Positions 48,845 to 63,300 of a stretch of 64,000 nucleotides of DNA are shown here, piece after piece (position 1 is the first letter of the stretch; each line of letters begins with the position of its first letter). Source of the DNA: Sarcocystis neurona. Taxonomy: Eukaryota > Apicomplexa > Conoidasida > Eucoccidiorida > Sarcocystidae. The position numbers were made by a program, and so were the translations under genes. Under the pieces are notes generated by a model. That model ran no database searches, was not told the DNA's origin, and saw only the letters and a program-made list of their open reading frames with translations. Where the stretch lies: assembly GCA_000727475.1 (NCBI GenBank), contig KL647293.1:3530724-3594723 (forward strand). Reading direction: 5' to 3'.

Positions 48845-49579
48845 ATTCAACATAAAGTTCCGCTCTTGCCCTTGTGTGATGCAGACGCGTATTAGAAATC
48901 ACTGTCGAAGTAGGCCTTCGTCCACCGCATCGTTCTTGCTTACAGCGCACACACGAACACACATAGACACGCTTGTCGTACACGTAATACGCACACTTTG
49001 TAAGGAGCCCCGTACGCATTCCGGACTACAATCGCGGATATAGGGCGGGAACACAGGCACCGCTTCGACGCCCTGTAAGTATGTATACAAGCGAGATGAA
49101 TGCAGTATTTGTAACGCACGCGTATGATTACTGCTCAGCACCTGCGGAGTTTCCTTCAAAGAGAGGCTAATATACTCGCCGCCGGACAGTCCAAAGGTGC
49201 TCGCGCCTCCTCTGTTGATCGACTCTATGGATTTTTCGTTCAACAAGATCACCCGCCATGTAAGGTTTGCATTCCTGTACATTCGTCGTTAGGTACTAGA
49301 GACGTGCACTTATACGTATGTACATGTATGCGTACATCCCGTCACCTACGAACAGTCGTACAATTTTGTATAACCAAGAGCACTGGAATACGAAGTTCTA
49401 TTCATTACAAGTCTGATGAAAGGGCGGTCGCCCCCCGACGCGATGCACTGCAGAACCAGTCGCACCGACTAGGATGTAAAACACGCAAACGTATACAATT
49501 CTACGTACATACAAATGTAATCCTTTGTTTTTTATAGTGCCGTAGACGAGTACCATTCCACACCGATGTGCTCATAGTC

Positions 49580-49730
49580 ATGGGTGTACATGCAGGCGTA
49601 CACATCTTTTTGGTGTATTCACTGTACGGTAAAGCAATAGAGCAGATTTTATTGCGGCGTCTCAGAGAACGCGACTTCAATGGGAGGAAATCACGAGCGG
49701 AAAGGGAACTAGCAGAACAGAACTTCGACG
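49580..49730 (+). CDS. DNAAF5: DNAAF5 exon 1: first HEAT helices
   Basis: The frame runs from an ATG at 49580 through AIEQILLRRLRERDFNGRKS and ends RAERELAEQNFD at GACG/GTGTAC. The 5' boundary is unsure. The frame is open back to 49538, just after a T-rich TTTTTATAG that could be an acceptor from an upstream exon, and weaker acceptors lie near 49640. The part from about 49641 onward is well supported because its phase and content join exon 2. Confidence 0.65.
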
Positions 49731-50949
49731 GTGTACATGACCTGAAGGTGACACATCAGCAGTCATTCCGACACCTTCGCTACACTGCGCTGCTCATTTT
49801 GTATAACGCGTATGCACATATCTATTTATATACCCACCTATGTATGCGTAAGTGGACACTTGCGGATGAGTGTTTCTACAAGGGAGGTCTGGTGTCACCG
49901 TGGCCATACACATGCATCCGCAGCGATATGCGAAAGAATGGCTTTTATGGTTTGGTCACTCGGTTTGCTCCAGGGATATACTCAAGGCTACTTCATATCG
50001 CTGGGAAGCCTGTGATAAGAGCCATTTCTCACAGTTCGGAAACCTGCAGGGAGCGTGCCGCTGCCCTAGTAACCAGGTAACAGGAGCTGGAAACAGATTT
50101 GATTCGTCTTATTGCCGGACGCAGTCTCCTGTATTTCACTTTTTTTCCTAATCTTGTTTACGCAAGTGCGGAGTCGCCTACATGCAAGTTCACCTCTTCG
50201 GTCGCGCATCTGTGTGTCCACGTAACGGACACGCATACGTAGATCGGCGCTCCTATGCATATTCACGCCCGAGCGCGTACCGGTGTATGGATATGACCCT
50301 GCGGAAACATCGGCACTGACGCGCACAGGCACAAAAACGTTTGTATACATGTGCCTACCTGTGCTTGCACAAGGTTACGTTCTCATGTACGGGGTCATGC
50401 ACGCACGTACACAGACTACGTATACGCACTTGTGTACACACACTCGTACAGTCAGACGTTGACACCGACGGAGGACACCCACACACTGTTGTACGTTCAC
50501 CGTAGTCCCCATGTGCGCTCGCATAGTTTAGTACCACCGCGCAAGTACTAACTCTTGACTTGCACACGCACGCGTGCGCGCAACGCCAGGTTTTGCCTAT
50601 GTAATTCTCGTTGTCCTTTACGCCTCAAACACAAGGGTCAACCGGCTACAGCTTTGCTTCTGTCTGCGTTTAAATAGGATCGCTCGGAAGGCTCCAGATA
50701 TCGACAGCCTCATGCAAGCAGCTATTCCAGGTACAAGGGTGTACACCCTCTTCGTTCCTACCGTTGCACACGCTAATACCTACAACCAGAATCAACTAAC
50801 CAAGACCGTTTCTGTAGAACGTTGCCAGCAACGCTTGTCTTCCCTGCGTCGGCACATATATGCACTCGCTGCGCATTATTCACTTACTGTGTAAGTGGCT
50901 GCAGCAACTTCTGCACCGGAGGAGATGCAGAACAGACGTACGTATATGC

Positions 50950-50981
<32 letters not shown>

Positions 50982-53900
50982 GTACAGATGTGTATGCATA
51001 CGCACGTGCATGCGTGTTTTTTTCCCCATATAGATATAAAAGGCAGATATATACATATGTATATATATGTATATGAATCCACAAGAATATATGTGTACAT
51101 TGTCAGATAGACACGCACGCATACGTGCATGCGTTAACGTTCCTGCCAGCGGAGTCTGTAACACTATGTGTATCCTCAGCTATGTGTACTGTGGACTGGC
51201 TGAATTAGCCCACTGCTGCGGTACCTCTTTGCTTCACAAGCTTTTTCCACCTTGCTTCCGAAGCTGTGCTACACAAGGGCAGCAAGAGCACGTCCGCTGA
51301 GTGCTGCACGTTCGGACAATTGCTCCTCTTGTTAACCTCTGTTAAAGCTCAGAACCGCATCTCCAGAGGTTCACTTCCTTGATGCCATCGAATGCTGACG
51401 ATGCATTTGTGTAGCTCCAGAGTTTTTGGTTTGTACTTACATTAGGCGTCCGCCGTGCCAGTTTACCGTCGACGCGGCTTTTTATGACGAATACACTAGT
51501 GCTAATACATATATATACGTATTCACAAATGTGTATAACAATGTGCACGTCTGTGTACTCGCACACGTATATACACATATATGCATGCGCATGCCCTCAA
51601 TTTCACATCCTCAACTGCAAGGTTCTAAAGGGTTCTCCAGGCGGATATGCAGGTCCTTGGCTGGCAGTCCATCTGTTCATTCCCCCAGCCTGTCCTCTAC
51701 GGCAGTCTAAGGCACAACACTACAATCTAAAGCGAAGGCAGCCTTATTAGTTCCCGCAGTGCGATCTCCGATGTGACTAACAGAATGCTTATTGGCACCT
51801 TGCAACTTTTTGAGTAAAGCGCTGGACCAATACGTACTCGGACACGGATACCCACAGCAAATATATACGTAAATAAAAAACACAGTATCATCGCCGTACT
51901 CTTCAGGTGCTACCGCCTGTCTTGTGCTACATGCGCATGCGTTTTTGCAGTTCTAGTTGAACGATTTGGTTCTGAAGACATCGACGGGTACGATCTGCAC
52001 ACCCAGTCAGAAAACTGGAAACATGCCTGTGGGGACATATATATATCTATATATATCCATATATATATATATATATATATGCGTACGCGTCAAGACCACC
52101 TATGCGTGAGTGTCACGAGAACACGAAAGTGATGGACGCACTATTACTTACACATTTGTCGGGGCAGTGGACGTGGCGAGTGTTGCCAACAGACGGACTA
52201 CCTCAGAGCCTTACAGTTTGTTCGTCCTTGAAGCTGCTTTGGTTGCTGCTAGTGTTGATAGACAAGCTAAAAATATCGAAAAACGGCGCACTTCGACGCT
52301 TCTTCGCTGTACCTGTTATTGACATCGCTGACACTGCTGATAGCCTACGTAATCGCGGTGTGTCGAAATGAGTGTCTCGGCCTGCTTGGCGTAACTAGGA
52401 TTTCGAATGTCTACATGCAACACACCTTGATGAATAGTAAATGAGTCTGTACGCAAGGCGTTTTTTGCTGCTACACGCGGAGTTACACATTATCCAGTAT
52501 GATTGGTCATTATCCGCTGGAGAAAACCACCCACCTGTGCAGCGGTGCTACTGTATTCATCGCTGTTCTCTTGTGCACAGTTACGCACCTACTTATATCT
52601 AAGCACAGACACATACATATATACATATATATATATATATGTATATGTGACGGTGGGAACGAGAAGCTGTTTTGATCTAATGCATGCGACAAAGTAAGTC
52701 AATAGAAACTTTACAGTTTCTCTGAAAGGACCAGCATCAGCGGACAAACAACACCTAGTCCTGTTTGTAGTGCCGCACCATGTATTACACGTCTCTTTGG
52801 ACATCTACCAAGTATAGATGCATGTTGAGGCCTCGTAGAGTGTGGGACGTGGAAGCTGTTCCCCGTCAGTATAATATCCGTAAGCTCAGTACCGCTATTC
52901 TGCCCTTCCAGGTACATTCATTTGCCTGAAATAATGCGACCATCGCCGGAGCAGAAGCCTTTGCAGGTATACCCACTACACGGCTGCAAAACAGTGAGAA
53001 CCTGTGTTATCTGTGAAACACACCTAAAACCAGACCAGCAGCGGAGTTGGTATTCACGCAGGTTCTCCCACCATCCTGCGGCAAATGTTGGCGGAACCAG
53101 ATAGCGCCAGTGTGGACTGCAGCGGCAACCGCACGCGTGTAGCAGTGGTAAATGCGCACGAACAGAGATACTTGTTTACACATGTATACGTATATGTCTA
53201 CGTATATGTGCCGGAGATTTAGAGCTGCACATGCGTGTGCACGCACACAAGTGTACATGTATGATCCAGGTCGCACAAAATAAATGAGCAAGTTACAAGT
53301 TCTTACCTACCGCATCGTAGACTCGTATAGATGTACACGCATTGATGAGCGTTTGAATATTTGGCGGTGCACGTGTAGCTACACTATTCAAGACATGTGA
53401 GGGCGGTGAAGAATTGCGTCTGTCAAGAGGCAGGCAAATGTGAAAGTGGCTGGCTTCAGGGATGTCGGCTGCGTAAATTTTTGTCTCAGAACCTGTACGT
53501 CTGCACTGGGTGGCAAGCAGATCAACCGTGCACGAGTGACCACACACCCTAACGCAGAATTTCCACATACATATATATATATATATATATAGATAGATAG
53601 ATATATGAAGAGGGAGAAAGAGGGAGAGAGAGATGTTTTTTTGTTCGTAATGGTGGATTTGTGAGTCTGTAATCCGTTGAAAGACGCCTCTCATGCGTTC
53701 TCGAAAAACGCCTCTCATGCCGGGCTTCTATATGGGCACTTTTGCATTACATACAAGCACACAGGTATTGCAAGCCCCGGCTGACGTACAAGTGTGCTCA
53801 AGCAGTACGCTCTCGCGTCTGTGCAGCAAGAGACGATTCACTGAATCACATTCACTGCATGACAAAAAAAGTTTTCGGTGGATTTTCCTTTCTGCAGTTG

Positions 53901-56821
53901 ACACCTATTGAGTGTAGCGAAAAGGTTCGCCTCTCACATTTACTTCATGACAAAAAGAAAGTTCTCGGTGGATTTTCCTTGCTGCAGTTGGCACCTATCG
54001 AGCGTAGCGAAGAGGTTCGCCTTGCGTGTGTAGAACTGCTTTCCGCTTTGCTGGAGCGGTGCTCGGATGAGGCGGTAAGTTCCACAAGGGAAGTATCGTA
54101 AGGCGTACTCGCAGAAAGATAGCGACTGTTTCTCAAACACGTGCACAGCCTGCGTTTGCAACAGTTTTCTCAAAGTACAGGAATTCCTGTCTCTGCAGTG
54201 CACCACTGCAGGTGCCGTGTATACCTTAAGTGATATAATGCGCAGAAGAGAGTGCGCTCTATATGGCACTCAGCGCTTCAGAAATAGCCACTCTCAGATA
54301 TTCCTATCGAAGAACAGTAAAAAACAAGCTCAAGCAGCACCCTTGCTCACCCTGACATTCCAGGCACATAAAGTATCTAACGTAAGGCTGCGTGTATCGC
54401 ACGGAGCGGTACGATGCAAAAGAAAACACCACTGGTCTTTGTTTCCCAACCACAGATATCAAGTTTCAGTGTGGTAGCATCGTCTCCCTGCTAGGACTAT
54501 ATGGTCTACGGGCTGGACACGCATAAGTCTGGGTGATTTCTGAACGCCCCGAAAGTTCTTTGTGCAAATTCACCTCATTGCTAGAGGACGAATGCCGGCT
54601 CTGTACAATGAAAGTAACATCAGCGTGTGCAGCAGGCTGCGCGTTGCGCCATACGTTCGCGAACATGAAGAAGAAGGATGCGAGCAGATAATCTTCTGAG
54701 CACCGTGAACCTCAACCACACGACACACAGCACTGCTATATGCGTGCATCACCTGGTGTAAACTTGCAGACACATCTCTTAGCGTCCTTGCTGTCTAGAC
54801 TGATGCCGGTTCTGGAGCATTGTGCTGTCCACACTGCGCATGTGTACAAGGGCCTCCGTGTACCGCTGCCGAAGCTCCTGTCGGTTACGTAGCTAAAGAT
54901 GCGATTTAGGCTGTTGCGGCTGGTGACCAAGGTGCTCTGCTGGAGAGCTTTTTCTGCTAGCCTTCGCCCTGTTGCGGCCAGCTGTTGAGGTTCGCGCTAG
55001 TGATCTGTGTGAACCTTGAGCTCCCTGGCAGGTCCTCAGCAACATAAACGAAATTACCGGCATCCTTCGCGCTTGTGCCATGGATCACTGCAGCGCCGTT
55101 CGACTCCAGGCCTGTCAGCTAGTTCGCTTTTTTTGTGAAGAAAGCGCGGAAGCTCTATTCCACTTTACTGAACCCCTCGCCAGGTAGTGATGAGCCGTAA
55201 CACTACAAGGAGGTTGAGGGTTTTAGCTGTGGAGTAGTGTTTGACGTCGGATTTGTACCATTTGTAATATTGGTGTACGTACGAGTAGCAGTGGAGATGT
55301 AGTATTTCTACCAGTAGCAGTAATATTCGATACTTTTACTGTGTAGCCATGGCAACTATAGCTGTTGCGATAGTTGTATGTAAAACTGGAGCTGGACGGC
55401 TTCACGGTGGTGAAACACACATCCGTCAACTCCTCTCTCTTCCCTGGCAGCAAACAGCCAAAATCTGTTCCGCGCTGCCGGACCCTTCCCGGTGGGCGGG
55501 ACCTTGCCGAAAACGTACAAGTTATCAATCAACCTAAACTGGCAGAAATACATTGCAATGGAGACACGGGAAAAGGTGTACAACGCGTGTGTACACTGGT
55601 CGACAAGCAACCTAATAATTTTAAGGTTGTCCCCCTACACGGTCGTTTTTATCGATGTTGCATACGCACGCTTACACCTGAATGTACACAGAGGAATATC
55701 TACGGATTTACACTGTAGTATAAGTAGACGTCGTGCAGGTTGGGCTGCAGAAAACGTGAGGGCCGCCCAGACGGGTACGCCTAGAAATCTGCCAGGAACA
55801 GACTTATGGGCGATGCCCACGAACCTCCGGTAAAACGTTCAGTCTCTTAAAATAAGACAGGTGGGAGAGCCTCACGTCCTATAGAAGTGACTAGCGGCTT
55901 CCTTGTGTCGAGTCCAGTTGGTACTTGCTACTTCTTCTTGTTGCGTATTTCCTTGTTTTGCAGATCCCTTCTTTCCTCTCTTGTCCACCCTCACGCGAAG
56001 GTACTTTTCAAATCACCTTCCGAACAAGGCTTCAGCAGAAAGGCACAACACTACGTGCTCCCTTTCGAGAGTAGTCGAAATAGTGGAATATGCAAGGAGT
56101 TCGTGAGGTCAATGTGAGGGTACATACGAAGGTGTTTGCACAGCGTCTACGTTGCGTGAAGAGTCTTAGCACATCTACCGGTCGAAAAGTCCTTCCGGCA
56201 TTTGTGGAAGATTTTCATTCGCACGTGGGGTGCCTCTACCGTGGGTAAAAGATGCATGTTTTCTGCAGAACAGCTGCCCTTCCTATCCGACCTTCTTTCA
56301 CGAGAGTTGAATTAGGGCATACTCGCGTCGAAAGCCTACGCACAGCTAACATCAACTCCAATTTCTCGATGTTATTCAACGACCAGCCACGCTACGCATC
56401 CAGAGAAACTAGAGCACTGCAAATGGCCCCAGTCGGCCACAAGTGCTACTATATCTATGTAATATGTATGTGCATGTTCGTGATATGTGTCTAACGTCGT
56501 TTCACATCGCGTATTTCCAAGACAGGATGAAAATAGCAAGACACGCGTGCTTTCTGTGTGCTGTAGTAAATTAACGATGAGAGCGGTTCTCAACGCCCAT
56601 GCTGAATTTGATATTCGGCGTAAATATGAAAAGTGACGCTGAGAGAGCCACTGGTATTGTGCGTTGTTCTTTTCTGGATACAACACTGTCGGCTCGAAGG
56701 TTCGTCTTCATGGTCTCCACGCTATCACCGCCGTCATGCAGTGCGGACTGTACAAATATACTGCATCGATTGTACAGGTAGGAGACACCGGCGGTAGCAG
56801 ACGCTCAAAGGTACGCATCTG

Positions 56822-56852
<31 letters not shown>

Positions 56853-57273
56853 GTGTGTGCACGTATGTATGTGTATGGCTATACGTATTTGGGCGTACCA
56901 GTTCTAAGCATCTGCGATGCCACTTCTACCAAGGTATAGCAGAAGTGAAAGTGTGCGCAATCGTATGGTCGACGGGAGTATTAACGAACAGATTATACCA
57001 TAGACTCTGCTTCCACATGCGTGTACATATATATGTATGTCGACGGCAGTATTACCGAACAGATCATACCATAGACTCTGCTTCCACATGCGTGTACATA
57101 CATATATCCTAATGTATTGACAAACACAGATACATACGTGTGTATACCTGGATTCATCCATTCGTATACATACACAAATTGGAGGTATAGGTGTGTTTGC
57201 ACTTGTACGCACCCGTGTATTTGCAGATGTATATACGTGTAAAAGACAGATCAGCTCATATGGTGCTTCACTT

Positions 57274-57318
<45 letters not shown>

Positions 57319-60300
57319 AACATGCACAGCGACGCCATTTGCCTACTCATCCTGACATATGCGTCGTCAAAGGCCCCCCACACTTTCTGGAATGCATGTG
57401 TGTGATCGCCCGTGATTGGCGTACAATTCCACTGCAGGAAAGCTGATTCTACATCCACCTTTCCGCGTCTGTGATTCTTGTGCGTCACCTCTAGCAGGTG
57501 TGCAGTGCTTTTTCCTATGTGGTGAAATTCAGATGCTTGCCGGCTGGCAAGATCCCAACATCGTCCCCATAAAAGCCTTCTACGAGCACTGCGCAACGGT
57601 GAGCCTACTATCAGATGGCCCAACACGCGGAGACAGATGACCATTTCCTCCATACAGGGGAATTTACTTCGCAGCCAGTCGACAATGTACAGAGCAGGGC
57701 TGGCGTGCTGGTAAGTCGAAACGTGTTTCGTGATGACGCACGCAGATTCCACAGTTGTGCGTACCAGTACATCGGTACTGGTAGAGGGACACAGGAACAA
57801 CAAGTCGGCGTAGACAACTATGTTATGAAATAGGTACAGACAATCTGCGTATCCACGTTTCTACACGGGGACATACCTCTTACCTAGATTTTATCTGAAT
57901 ACATCCCGATTCCTTGGTGTGGGTAGCACATTAGCACACTCGTGTGAATACACTGTAGTTACACACTCTTGTACAGGAACAGGTTTAAAGCCCCTTTTGT
58001 AGATGCCTGGGGTTGCAGACACGTTTGTCAAAGAGTGGGAATTGTGGTTTGCAAGTGGGTGTCCTTGCGTCTGCGAATTCTTTTTGATACTTGAAGTGGG
58101 AGTGGGTTTGTGCGAAGAGGCCGAAGAAACAAGATGTCACTCGTCGCTCGCTTGACGAGCGAAGATTAGCCATTGCCCCATACCAATCAGTCAACGTACA
58201 GGCGAACATACACAGTTACAACGCAAATAGAGATCCACGAATATATACATATATATATATATACATACATGTATATCTATTTGCACGCGCACGGTACGTA
58301 GCCTTCGACGTGGACTGAAAAACGTATGGATTCGTATTCTGAGCAATGTATGACTTCATCTTTTTACTACGTCACATAGAGCACATCCCGGAGTGAGTGT
58401 CTACGAATGCACGCGAATAAGACGAACTAGCATGAGGCAAGTTTACCGTAGCAAAAGTGGCCCAAACACACTCACGTGAAAAAAAAGGACACTGGGTTTT
58501 CTCCGATCCCAAAATTCACTGCTTAAAAGTGGAAGGCCGAAGCTTCTTTTAGATGAGTAAGTTGTCTTACCTCTTTCCACTCTTTTTGTGCGTCGGTTTG
58601 ATCCATCCAGCACAACTACTTTGCCTCCCTCGTGTCGGATCGAACGGCGGTAGTGAGGATGTTCTACTACGAGACGCTAGTATGCTGGCTTTACCAACTT
58701 CAAGACAAGTACGTCAACCCAGAAAGACATGTACCGTCAGCCTTGCAGCCGCAATGATTATTGCCGTGTTTGATCTCTCTTTTCCCCACACAAAAATTTT
58801 TTTCTGTTCCGCAATTCTACGTGCAAATGGGATTGCAGGGCCGACTACGAGTCATGGATTTTCCCGTATCTTGTTTCCGGTCTCTTCGACGAACACAAGT
58901 ACATTCAGGTATTTGTCCTTTCCGTTCGCAGAAAAACGAAGTTGTGAAGCAGTAGCCCTCTCATGCCAGCCTCCTAAAATTCAAGCGAGTGTGTTGTTGC
59001 GCTCACCATAGGTGTTGATCGCTGCACTAAGCAGTAGCAAGTGCCCCGTGTCTGTAAGCGATAGAAACCCCTAAAGAGATACATTTATATACAAGCCCAA
59101 TATTTTTTTAAAAGGAGATGAAATGCATGTTTGTTCAAGAGAAAGTGTAGAGACAGCATCATTGTAGAGGAACATACAAGTGACCTGCTTGCCCAGTAGA
59201 AGCACCTCTCCTCGTGCAGGGGCCTACACCGGCTATATCAATGACGCTCCAAGTGTACGCGTCAGACCCTGGAGGTTGCCACAGGTCAGTTCAGTAGAGG
59301 GACAGGCTCAACGCAGGAGGGTAGTGAGGGGTAGTCCAGTGTGTCCTTCTGCACGGGAAAATGCGCGTTGAGGCGGGCTACAGTACACGCTGCATCAGAC
59401 GATCAGAAGACTTTTACAAAGAATGTGTGAAGTAGAACATATCTGCCCCTTCCTCAGTGCGTCCTAAGTCACGCTCCATAGAGCAGCTTTCTATGCGCTG
59501 CGCGGGTGCACACCAGGTTGGCATTGTTTCATACCTAGTGGGGGTAGGAGAGTGACTGCTGTTCGTTTGCACTTCACTACATATTAATACTTGCAGCAGT
59601 TACACACGTACCTGATCGCACGTGTGTGACTCCTTTCCCAAAAACCTGATTGTTCATTCACACGAGTTGCACATCATTGTTGTTCGCGCCTTGCTTCTTT
59701 AAGAAAGACGAATTGCTTCCTTTAACATAATTTAAAACAAAGAGGTCGTGGCGCCAGAGCCTTATTCTTCTCCCTGTCATCAACATTACACACGAACTTT
59801 GATAATTTAGAGTTCCACGTCGTACAACGCAGTCCCTGGTAGGCGGTGTTTTTTTGGCGTGTTGTTTCTCTTCACGCGCAGATACGGAGGACTTCTCCGT
59901 CTTTGTATTCGCTTCTCCGACACACCCTTCTAGTCCATTATATTAACGCCCCACCATACGCTACCCCCGCAATCTACTACATCTCCCGGCACATGTGGTT
60001 GTTCACACAGTACGGCGCAGCTCTTTTTAATGCTACAGAAGTCCCCTCCGTTTCGGGTGTATTATGAAGCGTACGCGCAGGTACCTACGTGCGTAGCTCT
60101 CGCAAGACTGTTTCTTTTCATCTCTGTCTTTCCCGCTGCGAAAGCCTCGCGACAAGGTCGACCACGATGTTCTCTCGTTATTCGTAGACTTGTTTGTATA
60201 GTGCCATATGCACTGTGCTGCGCTGCAGAAGGTTGTTTATTGCCTGTTGGAGAAATGCGGTGAACTGTACGAGAAGGAAAAAGAGAAGGACATCCGGTGA

Positions 60301-63300
60301 GAAGCTAGAAGTCGCGGGCACTGATTACGGTGAAAAAAACATGCGGCCAATTGTAAGAGCGGCTGGCACACGGCACGCACGTATAGCTGTTTTGCACAGA
60401 AGTCTTTCTCTGTTTACGCCTAAATCCCACACCGCTTCCTGAGCGGGCGAACGTGCCACTTCTCACGACTTACCCCCTTTCTGAATTCTCACAACAAGAA
60501 TTTCAGCGGCGTTCGACAGATGTTCTCGTTTAATCGAAGTCCGCGTCCACCGACACCGCAAGAGCGGGTTTTGTTGAAGCTCCGCTGCCCTCTTGAAAAC
60601 GTTCCCAGCACTTCAGTCTGCTGAGCTACGTTATCGGAGGGTAGAGGTCTACGTGAAATGTTGCTCAACGTGACCTTTTTTCTAGCGCTAACTGAAGACA
60701 CAGAAAAGCACTCGTCATTTGTGTCGTGTTACCTTGCTGCCTACAGGAGTCTGTTGTGCTGATCCACTTTGTTAATTTCTGCAAAGTGTGACGTCCTGTA
60801 AACAGACTTGTGCATGGAAGGACACTTTTCTGCAGAATCCCACTCTCCACTCTACAGGGACATTCAAGTGTCGTACTCACCGCGTTGCATGGTTTCAGAA
60901 ATAGGACTACTTGTGCAGCAGCGGGCACGTATACTCCAGTGCTCTACCTAGAAGCTAGAGCACTTTGCGAAACAGCCGTCAATGCGCGATGACGGAGTAA
61001 GCATGGACTCGGCCTGCTGCTTGAGAAAAGGAGCCGTAGTTGGAGCAGAGTCGGGTCTCTTTTTGCTTGATGGCTGCTGCAGAGAGATACGGCAGCTGGA
61101 TTTCAAGGACTCTTGGACATATGAGGTATCTGTGAAGAGGGAGAGAGAAAGAGAGGTCCAGATACGGGCTCTGTATTTCTGCGTGAAAAGTCGAGAAACG
61201 CGGCATGTGGATTCTAGTCGCAAGGACGCGTCTCGCCTTCTCCACTCCTCTGTTTACAGCTTTCCGTGTTCGGGGAAAAAATCAGCCGCACCAGTCTTCT
61301 TGCTTGGCGTTACCTAGCGCAGAAAGACCTTCTGCATCACTGAGGACAATCGGTGTCAGGCGTACTCTCTCACAAGAAAATGTTGAATGTTCCAGTCGCA
61401 CTAGGTCTTTATGCGTGCCGAGGTCACATATCAGCGTGCCAGTTGAATCTGCATGTGCACAATTCTGAATCCTCACGTTTGCATGGACACACGCGTTTGA
61501 ATGCCCCGCGCTAAGACGGGGCAGTAGAACCGTTCGCACATTTACGCATCTACATCTACATATATGTATATATATATGTATATTATTCGTGTATCTTACT
61601 CTCCAAGCAAAGACGGGCATACACGAAGGTAGACTCCACGTGTGTATATCCGTGTGTTTTTTATGTACGGGAGGGCGTCTCCAGTGACAGTCCAGAGATC
61701 CGTACTTTACAGAAAAAACATGTGTGTGCACGTGTATATTTGTACGTATCAGTTTAACATACACTGGTAAGCGTACGTCCTTACTACATACCTCGAGAGC
61801 CGTCCATAAGTAGAACGCAGAGTATTGCAGGACTCGAGACTAGTAGATACACGTGTAAACGCTTCTAGTGCGACTCATTGACTACGTATTTACGTGTATG
61901 TATACAACGCTCTGTGGTGACTCTGCCCGTTGGATCTGCCTGCTGTGTCTGTCGCTCAAGCCGCTCTCTTGTTAGCGCTGCACAACTTTTCCTTTGTGTG
62001 TCACTACTGGGTCGACTGAGGCCCCACGATGCGTCACGCCAGCACTGCGGCCAATTTTTGTCACACCAGGGGCGCGCCTGCATTCCGTTTCCACTGGGCG
62101 GCTCTCTGCCTGCGGAGACGCATTCGGAGAGCGCTACCAACGACCAGGCGAAGGCTGCAAAAGAAGCGGCGGAGCAGGAGTGTTTCGCCAGCGAATATGC
62201 AAGCCAGACGGGCGCGCTGCCCGGGTACTTGGGCGGCGCCAACGCAGTGGTGTCTCTACTTGGTGGAATCAGAACAACAGCAACGATCAATGTGCAGCGA
62301 CCCCGCCTAGGCGCCAGGTGCTGGGTGAAGACCCACTTTCGCCGATATGTGAAAGGTCTATTTAAGGATGTCGACGACTTCAGAGAAGGTAGAGAACCAT
62401 CACAAAAAAGACGGTTCTTTCTTGTAGGCAGCTGCTGCAGTTGTCCCCTCTGACTTCACGAATTAGAAATAACAGGAACGCGCGTAGTTGGGATAGAACG
62501 GGCACGGGTAGCTCTCGGCAGTCGGTCACTAATGAGGTACAACAGGTCGTGTGTTGTTGTCTGATGTTTTCTCCTGAATGCTCAGTCACCAACGAGAGAG
62601 CGGCTCGTCTCCTCGTTGTTTCTTTGGCCTATGTGGAGAACGGGATAACGGAATGGCTGGTACGTTGCTGACAACTGCACCGAAGAACACTTCACTACTG
62701 TGTGGACAACACACAGATCTGTGTGTCTAGGGGACATCTCTTTCGCTGAAGACTAAGCTACGATGAGATGGAGGAGGAGAAGGATTTCTGTAAAGCTGAA
62801 GTCGCGTAAGGTGTCAAAGTAGTTAACGAGTGGGAGCACCACCAGTCCTCAGGAGTGGCTGCAGTAGCATAATAGTAACAGAGGTGGCAGTGGTGGTAGT
62901 AGTAGTAATAGTAGCAGTAGGGCACCAAAGAATGTGCGCTACGTGGGTGACGGGCGGTACGGGGTTCAATTATATTTGGAAGAAGATTTGCCCCGAGCGA
63001 CATCCGAGCTAAAAGACACATACATGGGCAGAGGGATACACGTATGTAGAAATCTACAGATATATGCATTTGTAAAGAATACTGCAAATGCTTCAGCAAA
63101 AATGGTTGCGTATACAATTTGGTCAAGATGCTCACGTGTACCTGATGTGAACACGCACGTCTGCGTGTGTGTATATGAGGGTATGTGTGGCGGTTATGTC
63201 TGTAGACACATAGGACCAAATATGGCACTTATTTGATTAGGAGTTGAAATATGTGTATACGTACATATGTATATATATATGTATATATATATAGAGAGAG

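Larger units (their letters stand above)
41623..49537. other. Region between the two divergent genes
   Basis: PDE (minus) and DNAAF5 (plus) are transcribed away from each other from opposite ends of this 8-kb stretch, so promoters for both may lie here. Small TA runs occur at 42054-42071 and 43415-43434; the rest is mostly unique. ORFs at 42489-42974, 43520-43792, 44399-44707, 46298-46924 and 48125-48844 have no recognised motif. Confidence 0.5.

Noticed and set aside
52102..52371. Two overlapping plus-strand ORFs of 70-89 codons in a DNAAF5 intron
   Set aside because: No HEAT pattern, no matching splice sites or phases.
57416..57833. Plus-strand ORFs first considered as DNAAF5 exons
   Set aside because: Exons 8 and 9 join directly in phase and match family spacing, leaving no room for extra residues.
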